Origin: RDYJ01 sp034931405
GTDB taxonomy: Bacteria > Cyanobacteriota > Cyanobacteriia > Cyanobacteriales > Nostocaceae
Direction: 5' to 3'
DNA: 64,000 nucleotides
Assembly: GCF_034931405.1 (NCBI RefSeq)
Contig: NZ_JAYGHA010000020.1
Span: 1 to 64,000 of the forward strand
Below the pieces are notes generated by a model. The model was not told where the DNA came from, did no database searches, and saw nothing but the letters and a program-made list of their open reading frames with translations. A program made the translations under genes and the position numbers. Of this stretch, positions 53,922-62,395 are shown one piece after another (within the stretch, counting starts at the first letter, position 1; the number at the start of each line of letters is the position of its first letter).

Positions 53922-54100
53922 AAAGGTCTTGAATGTATGCAAAATTATTTTCATCCCTAAAATCAGCAACGCCTAAAAACTCAAGTAAATCAATTGGTGT
54001 TATTCAAATAATAGGTGACTATCTTGTATTTTTGCTTAAAACTGTGTATAGTATTCGTTTACACAACCACAAGCATCACGCAACTGTAGATATTTTTACC

Positions 54101-55144
54101 ATGATCAACAAATTAATCAACACGAACATTAAAAGTTCGCACGTTTTGTTAACTCCCAACCAAGTTAAGGAAAAATTACCTTTAACTAAATCTGCTGAAT
54201 ACACAATTTTGAAATTCAGACAACAACTAGAACAAATTCTAGATTTCCAAGATCACAGAAAATTTATTGTAGTTGGACCCTGTTCCATTCATGATCCTAA
54301 AGCAGCGATGGAATATGCTGAAAGATTGAAAATCTTAGCAGAAAAAGTTGAGGATAAATTGCTGCTAATTATGCGGGTTTATTTTGAAAAACCTAGAACT
54401 ACTGTAGGCTGGAAAGGATTAATTAATGATCCCGATATGGATGATTCTTTCCATGTTGAAAACGGGATTTTAATTGCTCGTAGTTTATTATTAAAACTGG
54501 CAGAATTTGGATTACCAACAGCAACAGAGGCACTTGATCCGATCATTCCTCAATATATTAGTGAATTGGTTGCTTGGTCAGCAATTGGAGCGAGAACAAC
54601 TGAATCACAAACTCACCGAGAAATGGCTAGTGGTCTTTCCATGCCAGTGGGTTTTAAAAATGGGACTGATGGTAATATTAATGTGGCTTTGAATGCTCTC
54701 AAATCAGCTAAAGCTCCACATAATTTTTTAGGAATTAATCAAAAGGGACAGGTAAGTGTATTTCAAACTAGAGGTAATCCTCATGGTCATGTAATTTTAC
54801 GTGGTGGCAGTCAGCCTAACTTTGATCCCGAAAATGTTAGATTTGTAGAAGAACAATTAAAAGCCGCAGATTTACCACCAAGGATAGTAATTGATTGCAG
54901 TCATGGTAATACCAATAAAGATTACAAATTACAACCTGTTGTTTTAGAAAACATCATTCAGCAAATAGTTGATGGTAATACTTCCATATTAGGCATGATG
55001 TTGGAATCAAATTTATATGCAGGTAATCAACCAATTACTGGTAAACGTGAAGAGTTACAATATGGTGTTTCAGTAACTGACAAATGTATTGGTTGGGAGG
55101 AAACAGAAAGAATTATTTTAGAAGCTCACGCCAAACTCAAGTGA
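54101..55144 (+). CDS. aroF: 3-deoxy-7-phosphoheptulonate synthase (DAHP synthase, AroFGH type)
   Basis: 347 residues from ATG 54101. A longer frame back to 53933 adds 56 residues not typical of the family. Class I AroF/G/H landmarks: VVGPCSIHDPKAA, MRVYFEKPRTTVGWKG, GARTTESQTHREMASGLS, GFKNGTDGN and VIDCSHGN. It condenses phosphoenolpyruvate with erythrose 4-phosphate, the entry to aromatic amino acids. Feedback specificity (Phe, Tyr or Trp) cannot be read here. Monocistronic as far as seen. Confidence 0.95.
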   Translation: MINKLINTNIKSSHVLLTPNQVKEKLPLTKSAEYTILKFRQQLEQILDFQDHRKFIVVGPCSIHDPKAAMEYAERLKILAEKVEDKLLLIMRVYFEKPRTTVGWKGLINDPDMDDSFHVENGILIARSLLLKLAEFGLPTATEALDPIIPQYISELVAWSAIGARTTESQTHREMASGLSMPVGFKNGTDGNINVALNALKSAKAPHNFLGINQKGQVSVFQTRGNPHGHVILRGGSQPNFDPENVRFVEEQLKAADLPPRIVIDCSHGNTNKDYKLQPVVLENIIQQIVDGNTSILGMMLESNLYAGNQPITGKREELQYGVSVTDKCIGWEETERIILEAHAKLK

Positions 55145-55268
55145 ATTTAATCATGTATGAGAAACGCAGAGAAATTAATCTGCGTAACTCTGCATTTAAA
55201 AATTACTGAAAATCCATCATAATTAGCAATACAGCAAACTTTTCCTGTAATATCACCAGAAAATTCTC

Positions 55269-56237
55269 ATGACCTATCTTGAAACAACCGCTAACTTTTA
55301 TAGTGAAGTCGCCGAAACACCACAAATTGGATTATGTTGTGTCCAAAGTAGTCCTCTACAGCTACCTGGACTAAAAATTCCCATCCAGATGCAGGAAATG
55401 AATTATGGTTGCGGTACAACCGTTCACCCTACAGAACTAGCTAACGACCCAACTGTACTGTATGTAGGCGTTGGTGGTGGATTGGAAGCACTGCAATTTG
55501 CTTATTTTTCTCGCCGTCCGGGGTCAGTGATTGCAATTGAGCCTGTAGCAGCTATGCGGTTAGCAGCAATTCGGAATTTAGAACTTGCTGCTCAAGAAAA
55601 TCCTTGGTTTGAGCCGAATTTTGTGGAAATTCGAGAAGGAGATGCTTTTGCTTTACCTGTTCCTGATGCTTCTGTAGATGTAGTAGCACAAAATTGTCTA
55701 TTTAATATTTTTAAACCAGCAGATTTACACTTAGCTTTAAAAGAAGCTTTTCGGGTTTTAAAGCCCAATGGCCGCTTACTGATGAGCGATCCTATTGCTA
55801 CTCGTCCCATTCCTGAACATCTGCAAAATGATGAACGACTGCGGGCTATGTGCCTATCGGGAGCAATGACTTATGAGCAGTATATCGAACATCTTGTTAA
55901 TGCTGGCTTTGGTCAGGTAGAAATTCGGGCGCGTCGTCCTTACCGTATCCTCAATCGTCAAAATTATGGTTTAGAATCACATTTACTATTAGAAAGTCTC
56001 GATTGTGTAGCTTTTAATGTGCCAATTCCTGAAGATGGTGCTTGTATTTTTACAGGTAAAACAGCTATTTACACTGGAGTAGAACCCTTTTTTGATGACA
56101 AAGCTGGACACATTCTCCAAGAAGGAGTCCCAGCGGCTGTATGTGATAAAACTGCTGCCAAATTAGCTGCATTACACACAGAAGAAATACTCATTACAGA
56201 TTCAACTTGGCATTACAATGGTGGCGGCTGTTGTTAG
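55269..56237 (+). CDS. arsM: Arsenosugar biosynthesis arsenite methyltransferase ArsM
   Basis: 322 residues. SAM-binding motif I is YVGVGGGLEALQFA; NCLFNIFKP and EAFRVLKPNGRLLMSDP are the later methyltransferase motifs. The N-terminal Cys pair LCCVQSS, NYGCGTT and the C-terminal GGGCC match ArsM proteins of the arsenosugar type. It methylates As(III) stepwise to mono- and dimethylarsenic species. It is followed after 319 bp by arsS on the same strand, supporting the assignment; a palindromic repeat lies between them. Confidence 0.9.
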   Translation: MTYLETTANFYSEVAETPQIGLCCVQSSPLQLPGLKIPIQMQEMNYGCGTTVHPTELANDPTVLYVGVGGGLEALQFAYFSRRPGSVIAIEPVAAMRLAAIRNLELAAQENPWFEPNFVEIREGDAFALPVPDASVDVVAQNCLFNIFKPADLHLALKEAFRVLKPNGRLLMSDPIATRPIPEHLQNDERLRAMCLSGAMTYEQYIEHLVNAGFGQVEIRARRPYRILNRQNYGLESHLLLESLDCVAFNVPIPEDGACIFTGKTAIYTGVEPFFDDKAGHILQEGVPAAVCDKTAAKLAALHTEEILITDSTWHYNGGGCC

Positions 56238-56406
56238 TTATTCTTCCTTCATTAACCCAAATTGCTAGTTATCTAGTTAAGGCTGGTAATAGGTAATAGG
56301 TAATTGGTGATAAAATCGCAGTCTTAATCCTGTTCATCCTTAAATCCTGTAAATCATGATTCTGACAATTTCCCTAACTAGCAACGTAAGTATTCAGCTA
56401 TAGCAC

Positions 56407-56510
56407 TCGTTCATACCCAGATCCCCGACTTCTAACATCAATTTATAATTTGTGAACACAATAAATAAAAGAAGTCGGGGATCTTATCGCCTTACCTGAA
56501 TTCTTACCTA
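56407..56510. repeat. Palindromic element between arsM and arsS
   Basis: Second long copy of the AGATCCCCGACTTCT element. It occupies much of the arsM-arsS gap and could uncouple the two genes or end the arsM transcript. Confidence 0.85.
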
Positions 56511-56556
56511 GCAACTTACGTAATTAGTTTTTTGTAGCTTAGAATTAAGATTAAAA

Positions 56557-57570
56557 ATGGTTCAGCAAAAAGTAATTCCTTTATCTTTAGATTCAGTTAT
56601 CACACCTTTTAGAAATAAGCTGAATTTACCTTTAACAAAAAAGCAAATTACTGTTTTACAAATCAATTTGGGGAAACGTTGTAATTTGGCTTGTAGTCAT
56701 TGTCATGTAGAAGCTAGTCCCAAACGCACCGAAGAACTTTCTCCAGAAGTTTGTCAGCAATTAATTACATTAATTGAGAAATTCCCCCAAATTAAAATTG
56801 TAGACTTGACAGGTGGCGCTCCGGAAATGCTCTATGGTTTTAAACCAATTGTAGAGGCCGCACGAGCTAATGGTAAACAGGTAATTGTGCGTTCTAATTT
56901 GACTATTTATTTTGAATCAGGGTTTAGTGATATTCCTGATTATTGCGCTCAACATCAAGTCAGAATTGTGGCTTCTTTACCTTGCTATCTCTCTGACAAC
57001 GTTGATAAAATGCGGGGAAATGGTGTGTATGATGCCTCAATTCGCGCTCTGCAATGGCTGAATCGTCTTGGTTATGGTCAAGACCCCAATTTAATCCTTG
57101 ACTTAGTTTATAATCCTCAACTTCCGGCTACAGAGAACTTTTCTCTCACTCCTAATCAAGCTAGTCTGGAACAAGATTATAAGGTGTTCTTACAAGAACA
57201 TTTTGGGATTTGTTTTAACAACTTATTCGCAATTACAAATCTGCCAATTGGACGAACTAAGTTATATTTAGAACGCAAAGAACTACACAGACCTTATCTG
57301 CAATTTCTAGAATCTAATTTTAACTCTACTACCGTTGAGCATTTAATGTGTAGAGATGAACTCTCTATTGACTATCTAGGTAATGTCTATGATTGCGATT
57401 TTAATCAGATGGAAAATCTACCATCAAAAACTCATGATGGTGAAATGCTAACTGTTAATAAATTATTGAATGCTGGCACATTAGATTTAATCGAAAATAT
57501 CAGAACGGCAAATTACTGTTACGGTTGTACTGCTGGTTCTGGTTCTAGTTGTGGCGGTACTTTAATTTGA
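56557..57570 (+). CDS. arsS: Arsenosugar biosynthesis radical SAM protein ArsS
   Basis: 337 residues. Radical SAM motif C-x3-C-x2-C is at Cys42, Cys46 and Cys49 (RCNLACSHCHVEASPKR), followed by DLTGGAPEM. The C-terminal part is the DUF3641-type domain, with CRDELSIDYLGNVYDCDFNQ and the final CYGCTAGSGSSCGG, diagnostic of ArsS. It adds the 5'-deoxyadenosyl group to dimethylarsenite to make arsenosugar precursors. Paired with arsM upstream. A hairpin terminator follows. Confidence 0.92.
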   Translation: MVQQKVIPLSLDSVITPFRNKLNLPLTKKQITVLQINLGKRCNLACSHCHVEASPKRTEELSPEVCQQLITLIEKFPQIKIVDLTGGAPEMLYGFKPIVEAARANGKQVIVRSNLTIYFESGFSDIPDYCAQHQVRIVASLPCYLSDNVDKMRGNGVYDASIRALQWLNRLGYGQDPNLILDLVYNPQLPATENFSLTPNQASLEQDYKVFLQEHFGICFNNLFAITNLPIGRTKLYLERKELHRPYLQFLESNFNSTTVEHLMCRDELSIDYLGNVYDCDFNQMENLPSKTHDGEMLTVNKLLNAGTLDLIENIRTANYCYGCTAGSGSSCGGTLI

Positions 57571-57573
57571 TCT

Positions 57574-57605
57574 AAACCCAACATTTATCAGCATTTGTTG
57601 GGTTT
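57574..57605. terminator. Hairpin after arsS (AAACCCAACA/TGTTGGGTTT)
   Basis: A perfect 10-bp stem with a 12-nt loop, 3 bp after the arsS stop. The AACCCAAC motif recurs in other intergenic regions here (for example 49970-50000), so it is also a repeat. No strong T-run beyond the stem. Confidence 0.6.
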
Positions 57606-57657
57606 CGCTGTTGCTTAACCCAACCTACAAAAACTTTTAACTAAAAAGTATTGGATG

Positions 57658-58476
57658 TCAAATTTGTGAACTTTTCATGATGACAGTGCCGGTGGGACGA
57701 GAGACATTTGGATCTTTTTCTAAGGTGACAATTATCCCAGAAAATTCTGGGTGAGAAAATTCTTTGTACATTTGATTTGTAAATGGTAACTCATAGGCAG
57801 CATTTCCCCAAAGATATGGCTTGACTTCACCACAGGGTAATTTCTCACTAGCAACAACTGTCCATAATAAGTAGACATAACCAGGAGGTGGGGCGGGAAG
57901 ATTTTGAAAAAGCATTACCGCTTTTTGTTGTTCAGGATTGATAACTATACTCCCTGAAGCCACCTCTGTGGAGTTGACTCCTTTTAAAGTAAACAGTCGC
58001 GTTTCATTATTTTGGAGCATGGATTTCACTACTTGAGCTTGGGTAAAATCCCGGACTAAACGCTGGTTTTCTGCTGTGATTATCCCCAGATTTTGTCGTA
58101 ACCGATAGTTATCAACTCCTAGAACTACTGCACATAGTACAGCAATGCTACCAAAAATTCTTCTCCATGGAAGTGGTTTTTGTGTTGGCGTTGACTTGTT
58201 AATTTCCTTAACTTTAATCTCTTGTACAGTAGCTTGATGAGCAGAGTTTTGAGCTTGTTCTAGAATTTTGGGTAGTAGATGGGCTGGTGCTTCTACTTGA
58301 GTAAAGCCATCTAATACTTGTCGCAGAACTTCCTGCAAATCATCAATTTCAGTAATCAGTTCTGGATGTTCATCAATTAAGAGCCGAAACTCTTCAGCTT
58401 CTTCAGGGGTGAGATCATCAACGACAAACCCCGCAGCTAGGTTATTTATATATTCGGAATCAAAAGATTTATTCAT
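57658..58476 (-). CDS. RskA-type anti-sigma factor
   Basis: 272 residues. The N-terminal cytosolic part (1-100; LAAGFVVDDLTPEEAEEFRLLIDEHPEL) has the helical anti-sigma look, without a zinc CxxC. One membrane helix (about 105-124, FGSIAVLCAVVLGVD) is followed by a periplasmic RskA C-terminal domain (GSIVINPEQQKAVMLFQNLPAPPPGYVYLLW). It overlaps the upstream ECF sigma gene by 8 nt, so it is translated with it and presumably holds it inactive until a signal at the envelope releases it. Confidence 0.9.
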   Translation of the reverse strand: MNKSFDSEYINNLAAGFVVDDLTPEEAEEFRLLIDEHPELITEIDDLQEVLRQVLDGFTQVEAPAHLLPKILEQAQNSAHQATVQEIKVKEINKSTPTQKPLPWRRIFGSIAVLCAVVLGVDNYRLRQNLGIITAENQRLVRDFTQAQVVKSMLQNNETRLFTLKGVNSTEVASGSIVINPEQQKAVMLFQNLPAPPPGYVYLLWTVVASEKLPCGEVKPYLWGNAAYELPFTNQMYKEFSHPEFSGIIVTLEKDPNVSRPTGTVIMKSSQI

Positions 58477-59074
58477 ATATTGATAAATCAGAATCTAGCA
58501 AAATGCGCTTGAGTTTTATTAATGCTTGGCGAGTACAGGTTTTGACTGTCCCTAGAGGAATATCTATTTTTTTAGCGATTTCTGACTGACTTAATCCTTG
58601 GTTATAAGCTAGTTCGATAACCTGACGTTGCTTTTCTGGGAGTTCTAAAAGAGCATTGTAAATTCGTCCTGATCGTTCTGCAAAACTCGCCTTTTCAATG
58701 GGTGTTGGTTCTGGGATTGTTTCATTTGTCATAGTTTGTCCCCATTTTTCCACAAGTTTGAGTTGTCTAGTTCGAGCGCGTAGCTTATCTATTGCCCGCG
58801 ATCGCGTTACCGTTACCAAGTAGCGCACAAAAAAGCGACAATCTGGATTACTAGATGCTTTTCGCCACAGTGTGAGAAAAATTTCTTGAGTCAAGTCTTC
58901 AGCTTCTTGGGAATCAGCCAAAATTTTTAGAGCTAATCCATAAACTAAGCGACCATGACGATTGAATAAAACGCTTAATGCCGAAGAGGCGCCATTTTTG
59001 AGCGCCATAAACAAAGCTTCATCTGTAGAAGATGAAAAATCTTGAGAATTGGACTGGGGAAGGTTAGACTCCAT
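58469..59074 (-). CDS. ECF-type RNA polymerase sigma factor
   Basis: 201 residues. Sigma region 2 has VLFNRHGRLVYGLALKILADSQEAEDLTQEIFLTLWR, and region 4 has LPEKQRQVIELAYNQGLSQSEIAKKIDIPLGTVKT, a helix-turn-helix for the -35 element. No region 3, hence ECF class. It overlaps its anti-sigma gene by 8 nt. It likely controls its own operon and envelope- or redox-stress genes; which ones cannot be read here. Confidence 0.93.
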   Translation of the reverse strand: MESNLPQSNSQDFSSSTDEALFMALKNGASSALSVLFNRHGRLVYGLALKILADSQEAEDLTQEIFLTLWRKASSNPDCRFFVRYLVTVTRSRAIDKLRARTRQLKLVEKWGQTMTNETIPEPTPIEKASFAERSGRIYNALLELPEKQRQVIELAYNQGLSQSEIAKKIDIPLGTVKTCTRQALIKLKRILLDSDLSIYE

Positions 59075-59417
59075 GCTGTTGCAAAAACAGGTATAAATAT
59101 ATGCCAGAGCAAGTCAGGGTTAAGCTTTCTGCCATTACCTCTCTCCAAAATTAGAACAGCTAAACTCTTTCCTCTAGAAAATACCATCTATTCTGATGAC
59201 GACTGATATCAGGCGATCGGATTGGATACTCTCAAAAAATAATTTATCAATAAATTGGATTTAATTAAATCCAGTTTTGATCATCACTCGTCTTATAGAT
59301 AGATGCCCCACAATTCACCATTGCAGTTGCGATTTTGAGGATAACAAGCACAAAATGCACTCCCAGGCGCATTGTGGTAGCGTCCTGCAATTCAATATTG
59401 AGAACAGGAAAAATTTA

Positions 59418-59933
59418 ATGTCTAAATATATAGATTCCTTGCTGAAAATTTCTTTGAGCAGCCTAGTTTTTACTGCATCAATGTTAGCTACAACCTCAAC
59501 TACTATTTCTGCAACTGAAACTCAATCATCAATTACGAAAATTGCTCAGGTAAAACCATCTACTACTACCACCAATTCTGTAGGCGGACCTCTAGCTAAA
59601 GAACTTCAGGGAAAACCAGTGATAGTGGATGTATTTGCTACTTGGTGTGGTGGCTGCAAAAATATTGCCCCCACTCTATCGCAATTGAAACAAAAATATT
59701 CCGGCAAAGTTAACTTTGTGGTTTTGGATGTCACTGATAGAGCCAAACTGAAACAGACGGAAGCAATGGCGCAAAAATTAGGTTTGGGTAAATTCCTCAA
59801 AGCTAATAAGAGTAAAACCAGCACTGTAGCCATCATTGATCCGGCTACTGGCAATATTTTAGCCATCTACCAAAACAATGCTAATAAAGCAGACTACACC
59901 AAAATACTCGAAAAAGCTTTAAAGGGTGTTTGA
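59418..59933 (+). CDS. Exported thioredoxin-fold protein
   Basis: 171 residues from ATG 59418 (AGGA 8 nt upstream). N-terminal signal peptide (about 1-33). The thioredoxin fold follows, with the redox motif WCGGC (Trp76, Cys77, Cys80) in VDVFATWCGGCKN. Most thioredoxins have WCGPC; the Gly in place of Pro changes redox potential. It is likely a periplasmic or lumenal thiol-disulfide protein paired with the CcdA protein encoded downstream. The stop codon and last codon lie in the terminal repeat of a MITE-like element, so the element sets the C-terminus. Confidence 0.88.
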   Translation: MSKYIDSLLKISLSSLVFTASMLATTSTTISATETQSSITKIAQVKPSTTTTNSVGGPLAKELQGKPVIVDVFATWCGGCKNIAPTLSQLKQKYSGKVNFVVLDVTDRAKLKQTEAMAQKLGLGKFLKANKSKTSTVAIIDPATGNILAIYQNNANKADYTKILEKALKGV

Positions 59934-60267
59934 AAAGTCATGATTGATGTATCAAATATTTTTACCCCTCCCTAACCCTCCCCTTATCAACTATCCATTA
60001 CCCACATCTTTCTTAACAATCTTGAAACATTTATGTGGCAACGGTTTCAACGCTTGAAAATTTCCCTGCTCTTGACAAAATGTACCTTATTCTTCTTGAT
60101 AAAAACTTTATTTTATTGAGAATAATCAACGGAGGATTAAGGTTTGGGGGTTTGCGAGCGATCGCTCTCACGAATGTTAAGAAAGATCCCGGTAATGGAT
60201 AGCTTTTTAAGGGGGGATTAAGGGGGGTAAAAATGTGATAAAAATTACCGAATACCACTTTTCAAAC
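59928..60267. mobile_element. MITE-like element, about 340 bp, with terminal inverted repeats
   Basis: Terminal 11-bp repeats GTTTGAAAAGT (59928-59938) and ACTTTTCAAAC (60257-60267). The pairing extends outwards with one mismatch. Inside, long inverted strings pair (TACCCCTCC... with GGGGGGTA, TATCCATTACC with GGTAATGGATA, TTCTTAACA with TGTTAAGAA), so the whole element is an imperfect palindrome. No transposase is encoded. It lies between the thioredoxin gene and a remnant of a second copy. Confidence 0.75.
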
Positions 60268-60272
60268 ATCCT

Positions 60273-60425
60273 CTAGGACTCAGTGAATTTTTAGCTGCAA
60301 ATAAATCTCAAACAGGAATGCTCACAATCATCGATCCTGTTACAGGAAAAGTGTTAGCACAACACCGCAATAATCCTAATTTAGAAGATTACAAAACAGT
60401 TCTTGATGTTGCTTTAGCTAAATAA
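60273..60425 (+). pseudogene. 3' remnant of a second thioredoxin gene
   Basis: An in-frame 50-residue segment reads LGLSEFLAANKSQTGMLTII..., ending VLDVALAK before TAA. It aligns with the C-terminus of the intact thioredoxin (LGLGKFLKANKSKTSTVAIID...). There is no start, signal peptide or Cys motif, so the 5' part is lost. The MITE-like element abuts its left end. Confidence 0.75.
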
Positions 60426-60503
60426 ACCCATGAAATTGGAAAATTCCCAATCTCAAACTTTGTGCCTTGCTTTGCTTAGATGACTTGACTTAAGAACAAA
60501 TCT

Positions 60504-61355
60504 ATGAAACAAATACCTCAATTGTCAACAGAACAACCCTCTTTCCAGCGTTCTAAAATCTCAAAAAAATGGCTAATTTACGCTGGACTAGGATTGCTTA
60601 CCCTAGTTCTAGTGATCACCCTTGGATCAGTAATTAGTCACCCGATTCAACAAGTCATTTCCATTGTTGAAAACCGTTATCAGCAGTGGTTTGATCAACA
60701 GGATACAGGAAATCCTTTGGTGTTGATACCTTTGGCGTTTATTGGTGGGGTACTTGCTAGTGTTTCCCCCTGTATCTTGGCACTTTTGCCTGTCAACCTC
60801 AGCTACATCGGCACATTAAATATTAAATCTCGTGGGGATGCTTTTATTAAAGCTGGCTTGTTTGTCCTGGGAGCAGTGACAATTTTAAGCCTGTTTGGCT
60901 TGGTTTCATCTTTTGCTGGGACTGTAATGGTGGAGTACCGAGGCTATATCAATATTGTTGTGGGATTGATTATGGCTGTAATGGGTTTGTGGTTGATGGG
61001 AGTGGTAAATATTCCCCTACCACAGATGAATGTGAATTTGCCCCAAGCTGGTCCTTATGGAGTGGGTTTGACCTTTGCTTTGGTGAGTTCTCCCTGTGCT
61101 AGTCCGGTGTTATTTGCAGTCTTAGCAGCCGCAGCGGCAACAGGTTCGCAGATATTGGGGACGCTGACGATGGTAAGTTATGCTTTGGGCTATACCCTGT
61201 TGATTTTCCTAGCTAGTTTATTTACAGGACTGGCTAAACAAAGTAAGCAGTTGTTACAACATTCTGAGGGAATTATCCGCTTTGGTAGTATGGCGCTGAT
61301 TTTGACTGGGGCATATTACCTATTTACGGGGACTCAATGGTTTGTCGGAAGTTAG
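60504..61355 (+). CDS. ccdA: Thiol-disulfide transporter of the CcdA/DsbD family
   Basis: 283 residues, six or more membrane helices. The two conserved redox cysteines are Cys90 in SVSPCILALLPVNL and Cys198 in SSPCASPVLFAVLA. The N-terminus is extended by about 70 residues compared with short CcdA forms. CcdA passes reducing equivalents across the membrane to exported thioredoxins for cytochrome c assembly. The exported WCGGC thioredoxin upstream is the natural partner (inference). Two TVP38 proteins follow. Confidence 0.9.
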   Translation: MKQIPQLSTEQPSFQRSKISKKWLIYAGLGLLTLVLVITLGSVISHPIQQVISIVENRYQQWFDQQDTGNPLVLIPLAFIGGVLASVSPCILALLPVNLSYIGTLNIKSRGDAFIKAGLFVLGAVTILSLFGLVSSFAGTVMVEYRGYINIVVGLIMAVMGLWLMGVVNIPLPQMNVNLPQAGPYGVGLTFALVSSPCASPVLFAVLAAAAATGSQILGTLTMVSYALGYTLLIFLASLFTGLAKQSKQLLQHSEGIIRFGSMALILTGAYYLFTGTQWFVGS

Positions 61356-61383
61356 AACAATACAGCAGGAGTCAGGATTCTGA

Positions 61384-61450
61384 AGGGCGAAGCATTCGGA
61401 AAATAAACATAGGAAAAAACCGAGAATTTATCGCCCGAATGCTTCCCCCC
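61384..61450. repeat. AGGGCGAAGCATTCGG palindrome, second copy
   Basis: Arms at 61384-61399 and about 61434-61450, highly similar to 46203-46270. It occupies the gap before the first TVP38 gene and would be translated if an upstream start (61337) were used, so that start is rejected. Confidence 0.75.
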
Positions 61451-61453
61451 TAC

Positions 61454-62200
61454 ATGGAAAAAAATGACCAAGAAAAAACCAATGAAATGAGCCAACCGAG
61501 AAAACGCCGATTCAGTTTCCAGATCAAACTATTGCTGATTAGTAGTTTAGTTGTTATGGCGATCGCTACTATTCAAAAATTTAACTTTCAGGAACTATTA
61601 CGGACTTCATTAATTTGGGTGGAAAGTCTTGGTTCTTGGGGAGTAGCTGCATTTATCGTCATTTACAACATAGCAACAGTATTATTTATTCCCGGTGCTT
61701 TGTTGACTATGAGTGGAGGTGTATTATTCGGCTTAGTTTGGGGATCAATCTATGTTGTTATTGCGGCAACTTTGGGCGCAACCGGGGCTTTTTTCATTGG
61801 ACGTTGTTTGTGTCGAAAAGTAATTTGTAGAATGATTGAAAATCATCCTCAGTTCCAAGCAATTGACAAAGCAATAGCCCAAGAAGGCTTCAAAATTGTC
61901 CTCCTGACTCGCCTTTCCCCCATTTTACCCTTCAATTTGTTAAATTACGCCTTTGGTGTAACTCAGGTTTCTGTGAGAGACTATATCTTGGGTTCTTTTG
62001 GTATCATTCCCGGTACTGTCATGTATGTTTATCTTGGTTCTCTGGTTAGCGATTTGGCTATGCTAGAAAAACCGAATCAGTTCACCAGTCCAGAAACCCA
62101 AATAATTCAATGGGTAATTCGGGGGGTGGGATTGATGGCTACAGTTGCACTGACCATTTATTTAGCACGCCTAGCCAAGAAATCTTTAGAGGATGTTTGA
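61454..62200 (+). CDS. TVP38/TMEM64 family membrane protein (VTT domain), copy 1
   Basis: 248 residues from ATG 61454; an inner ATG at 61487 is also possible. Five or six membrane helices with VTT-domain landmarks FIPGALLTMSGGVLFG, GATGAFFIGRCLCRK, LLTRLSPILPFNLLNYAFG and GTVMYVYLGSL. The family, related to DedA, moves or scrambles lipids in bacteria and eukaryotes; the ligand here is unknown. The last codons and stop (GATGTTTGA) match the end of the MITE-like element (GGATGTTTGAAAAGT), so a partial copy may have set the C-terminus. Confidence 0.88.
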   Translation: MEKNDQEKTNEMSQPRKRRFSFQIKLLLISSLVVMAIATIQKFNFQELLRTSLIWVESLGSWGVAAFIVIYNIATVLFIPGALLTMSGGVLFGLVWGSIYVVIAATLGATGAFFIGRCLCRKVICRMIENHPQFQAIDKAIAQEGFKIVLLTRLSPILPFNLLNYAFGVTQVSVRDYILGSFGIIPGTVMYVYLGSLVSDLAMLEKPNQFTSPETQIIQWVIRGVGLMATVALTIYLARLAKKSLEDV

Positions 62201-62223
62201 AAAGTTTTGGGCGATATAATTCA

Positions 62224-62337
62224 CTTAATGAAAAATTAAGGGTTTGAAACCCACGGAGGTGGGTTTTGTTTGTGTAGCCGCTTAATGAAAAATTAAGGGT
62301 TTGAAACCCACGAAGGTGGGTTTTGTTTGTGTAGCCG
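62224..62337. repeat. Two tandem copies of a 57-bp hairpin repeat
   Basis: Units 62224-62280 and 62281-62337 differ at one base (G or A in CGGAGG/CGAAGG). Each has an AAACCCAC...GTGGGTTTT hairpin and an AT-rich palindrome (TTAATGAAAAATTAA). They sit between the two TVP38 genes. Confidence 0.9.
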
Positions 62338-62381
62338 TGACTTCTAGTCACCTTTTAAAACTTAAACACAAATGTTTAATC

Positions 62382-62386
62382 AGGAG
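62382..62386 (+). promoter_or_regulatory. Shine-Dalgarno AGGAG deciding the second TVP38 start
   Basis: AGGAG lies 9 nt before ATG 62396. It favours that start over the in-frame ATG at 62372. Confidence 0.7.
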
Positions 62387-62395
62387 AAATCACCA

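Noticed and set aside
60031..60258. A 75-residue minus frame between the thioredoxin gene and its remnant
   Set aside because: It lies wholly in the MITE-like palindrome; its protein has no family features.
62139..62351. A 70-residue minus frame with a repeated 19-residue unit
   Set aside because: The repetition comes from the 57-bp tandem DNA repeat.
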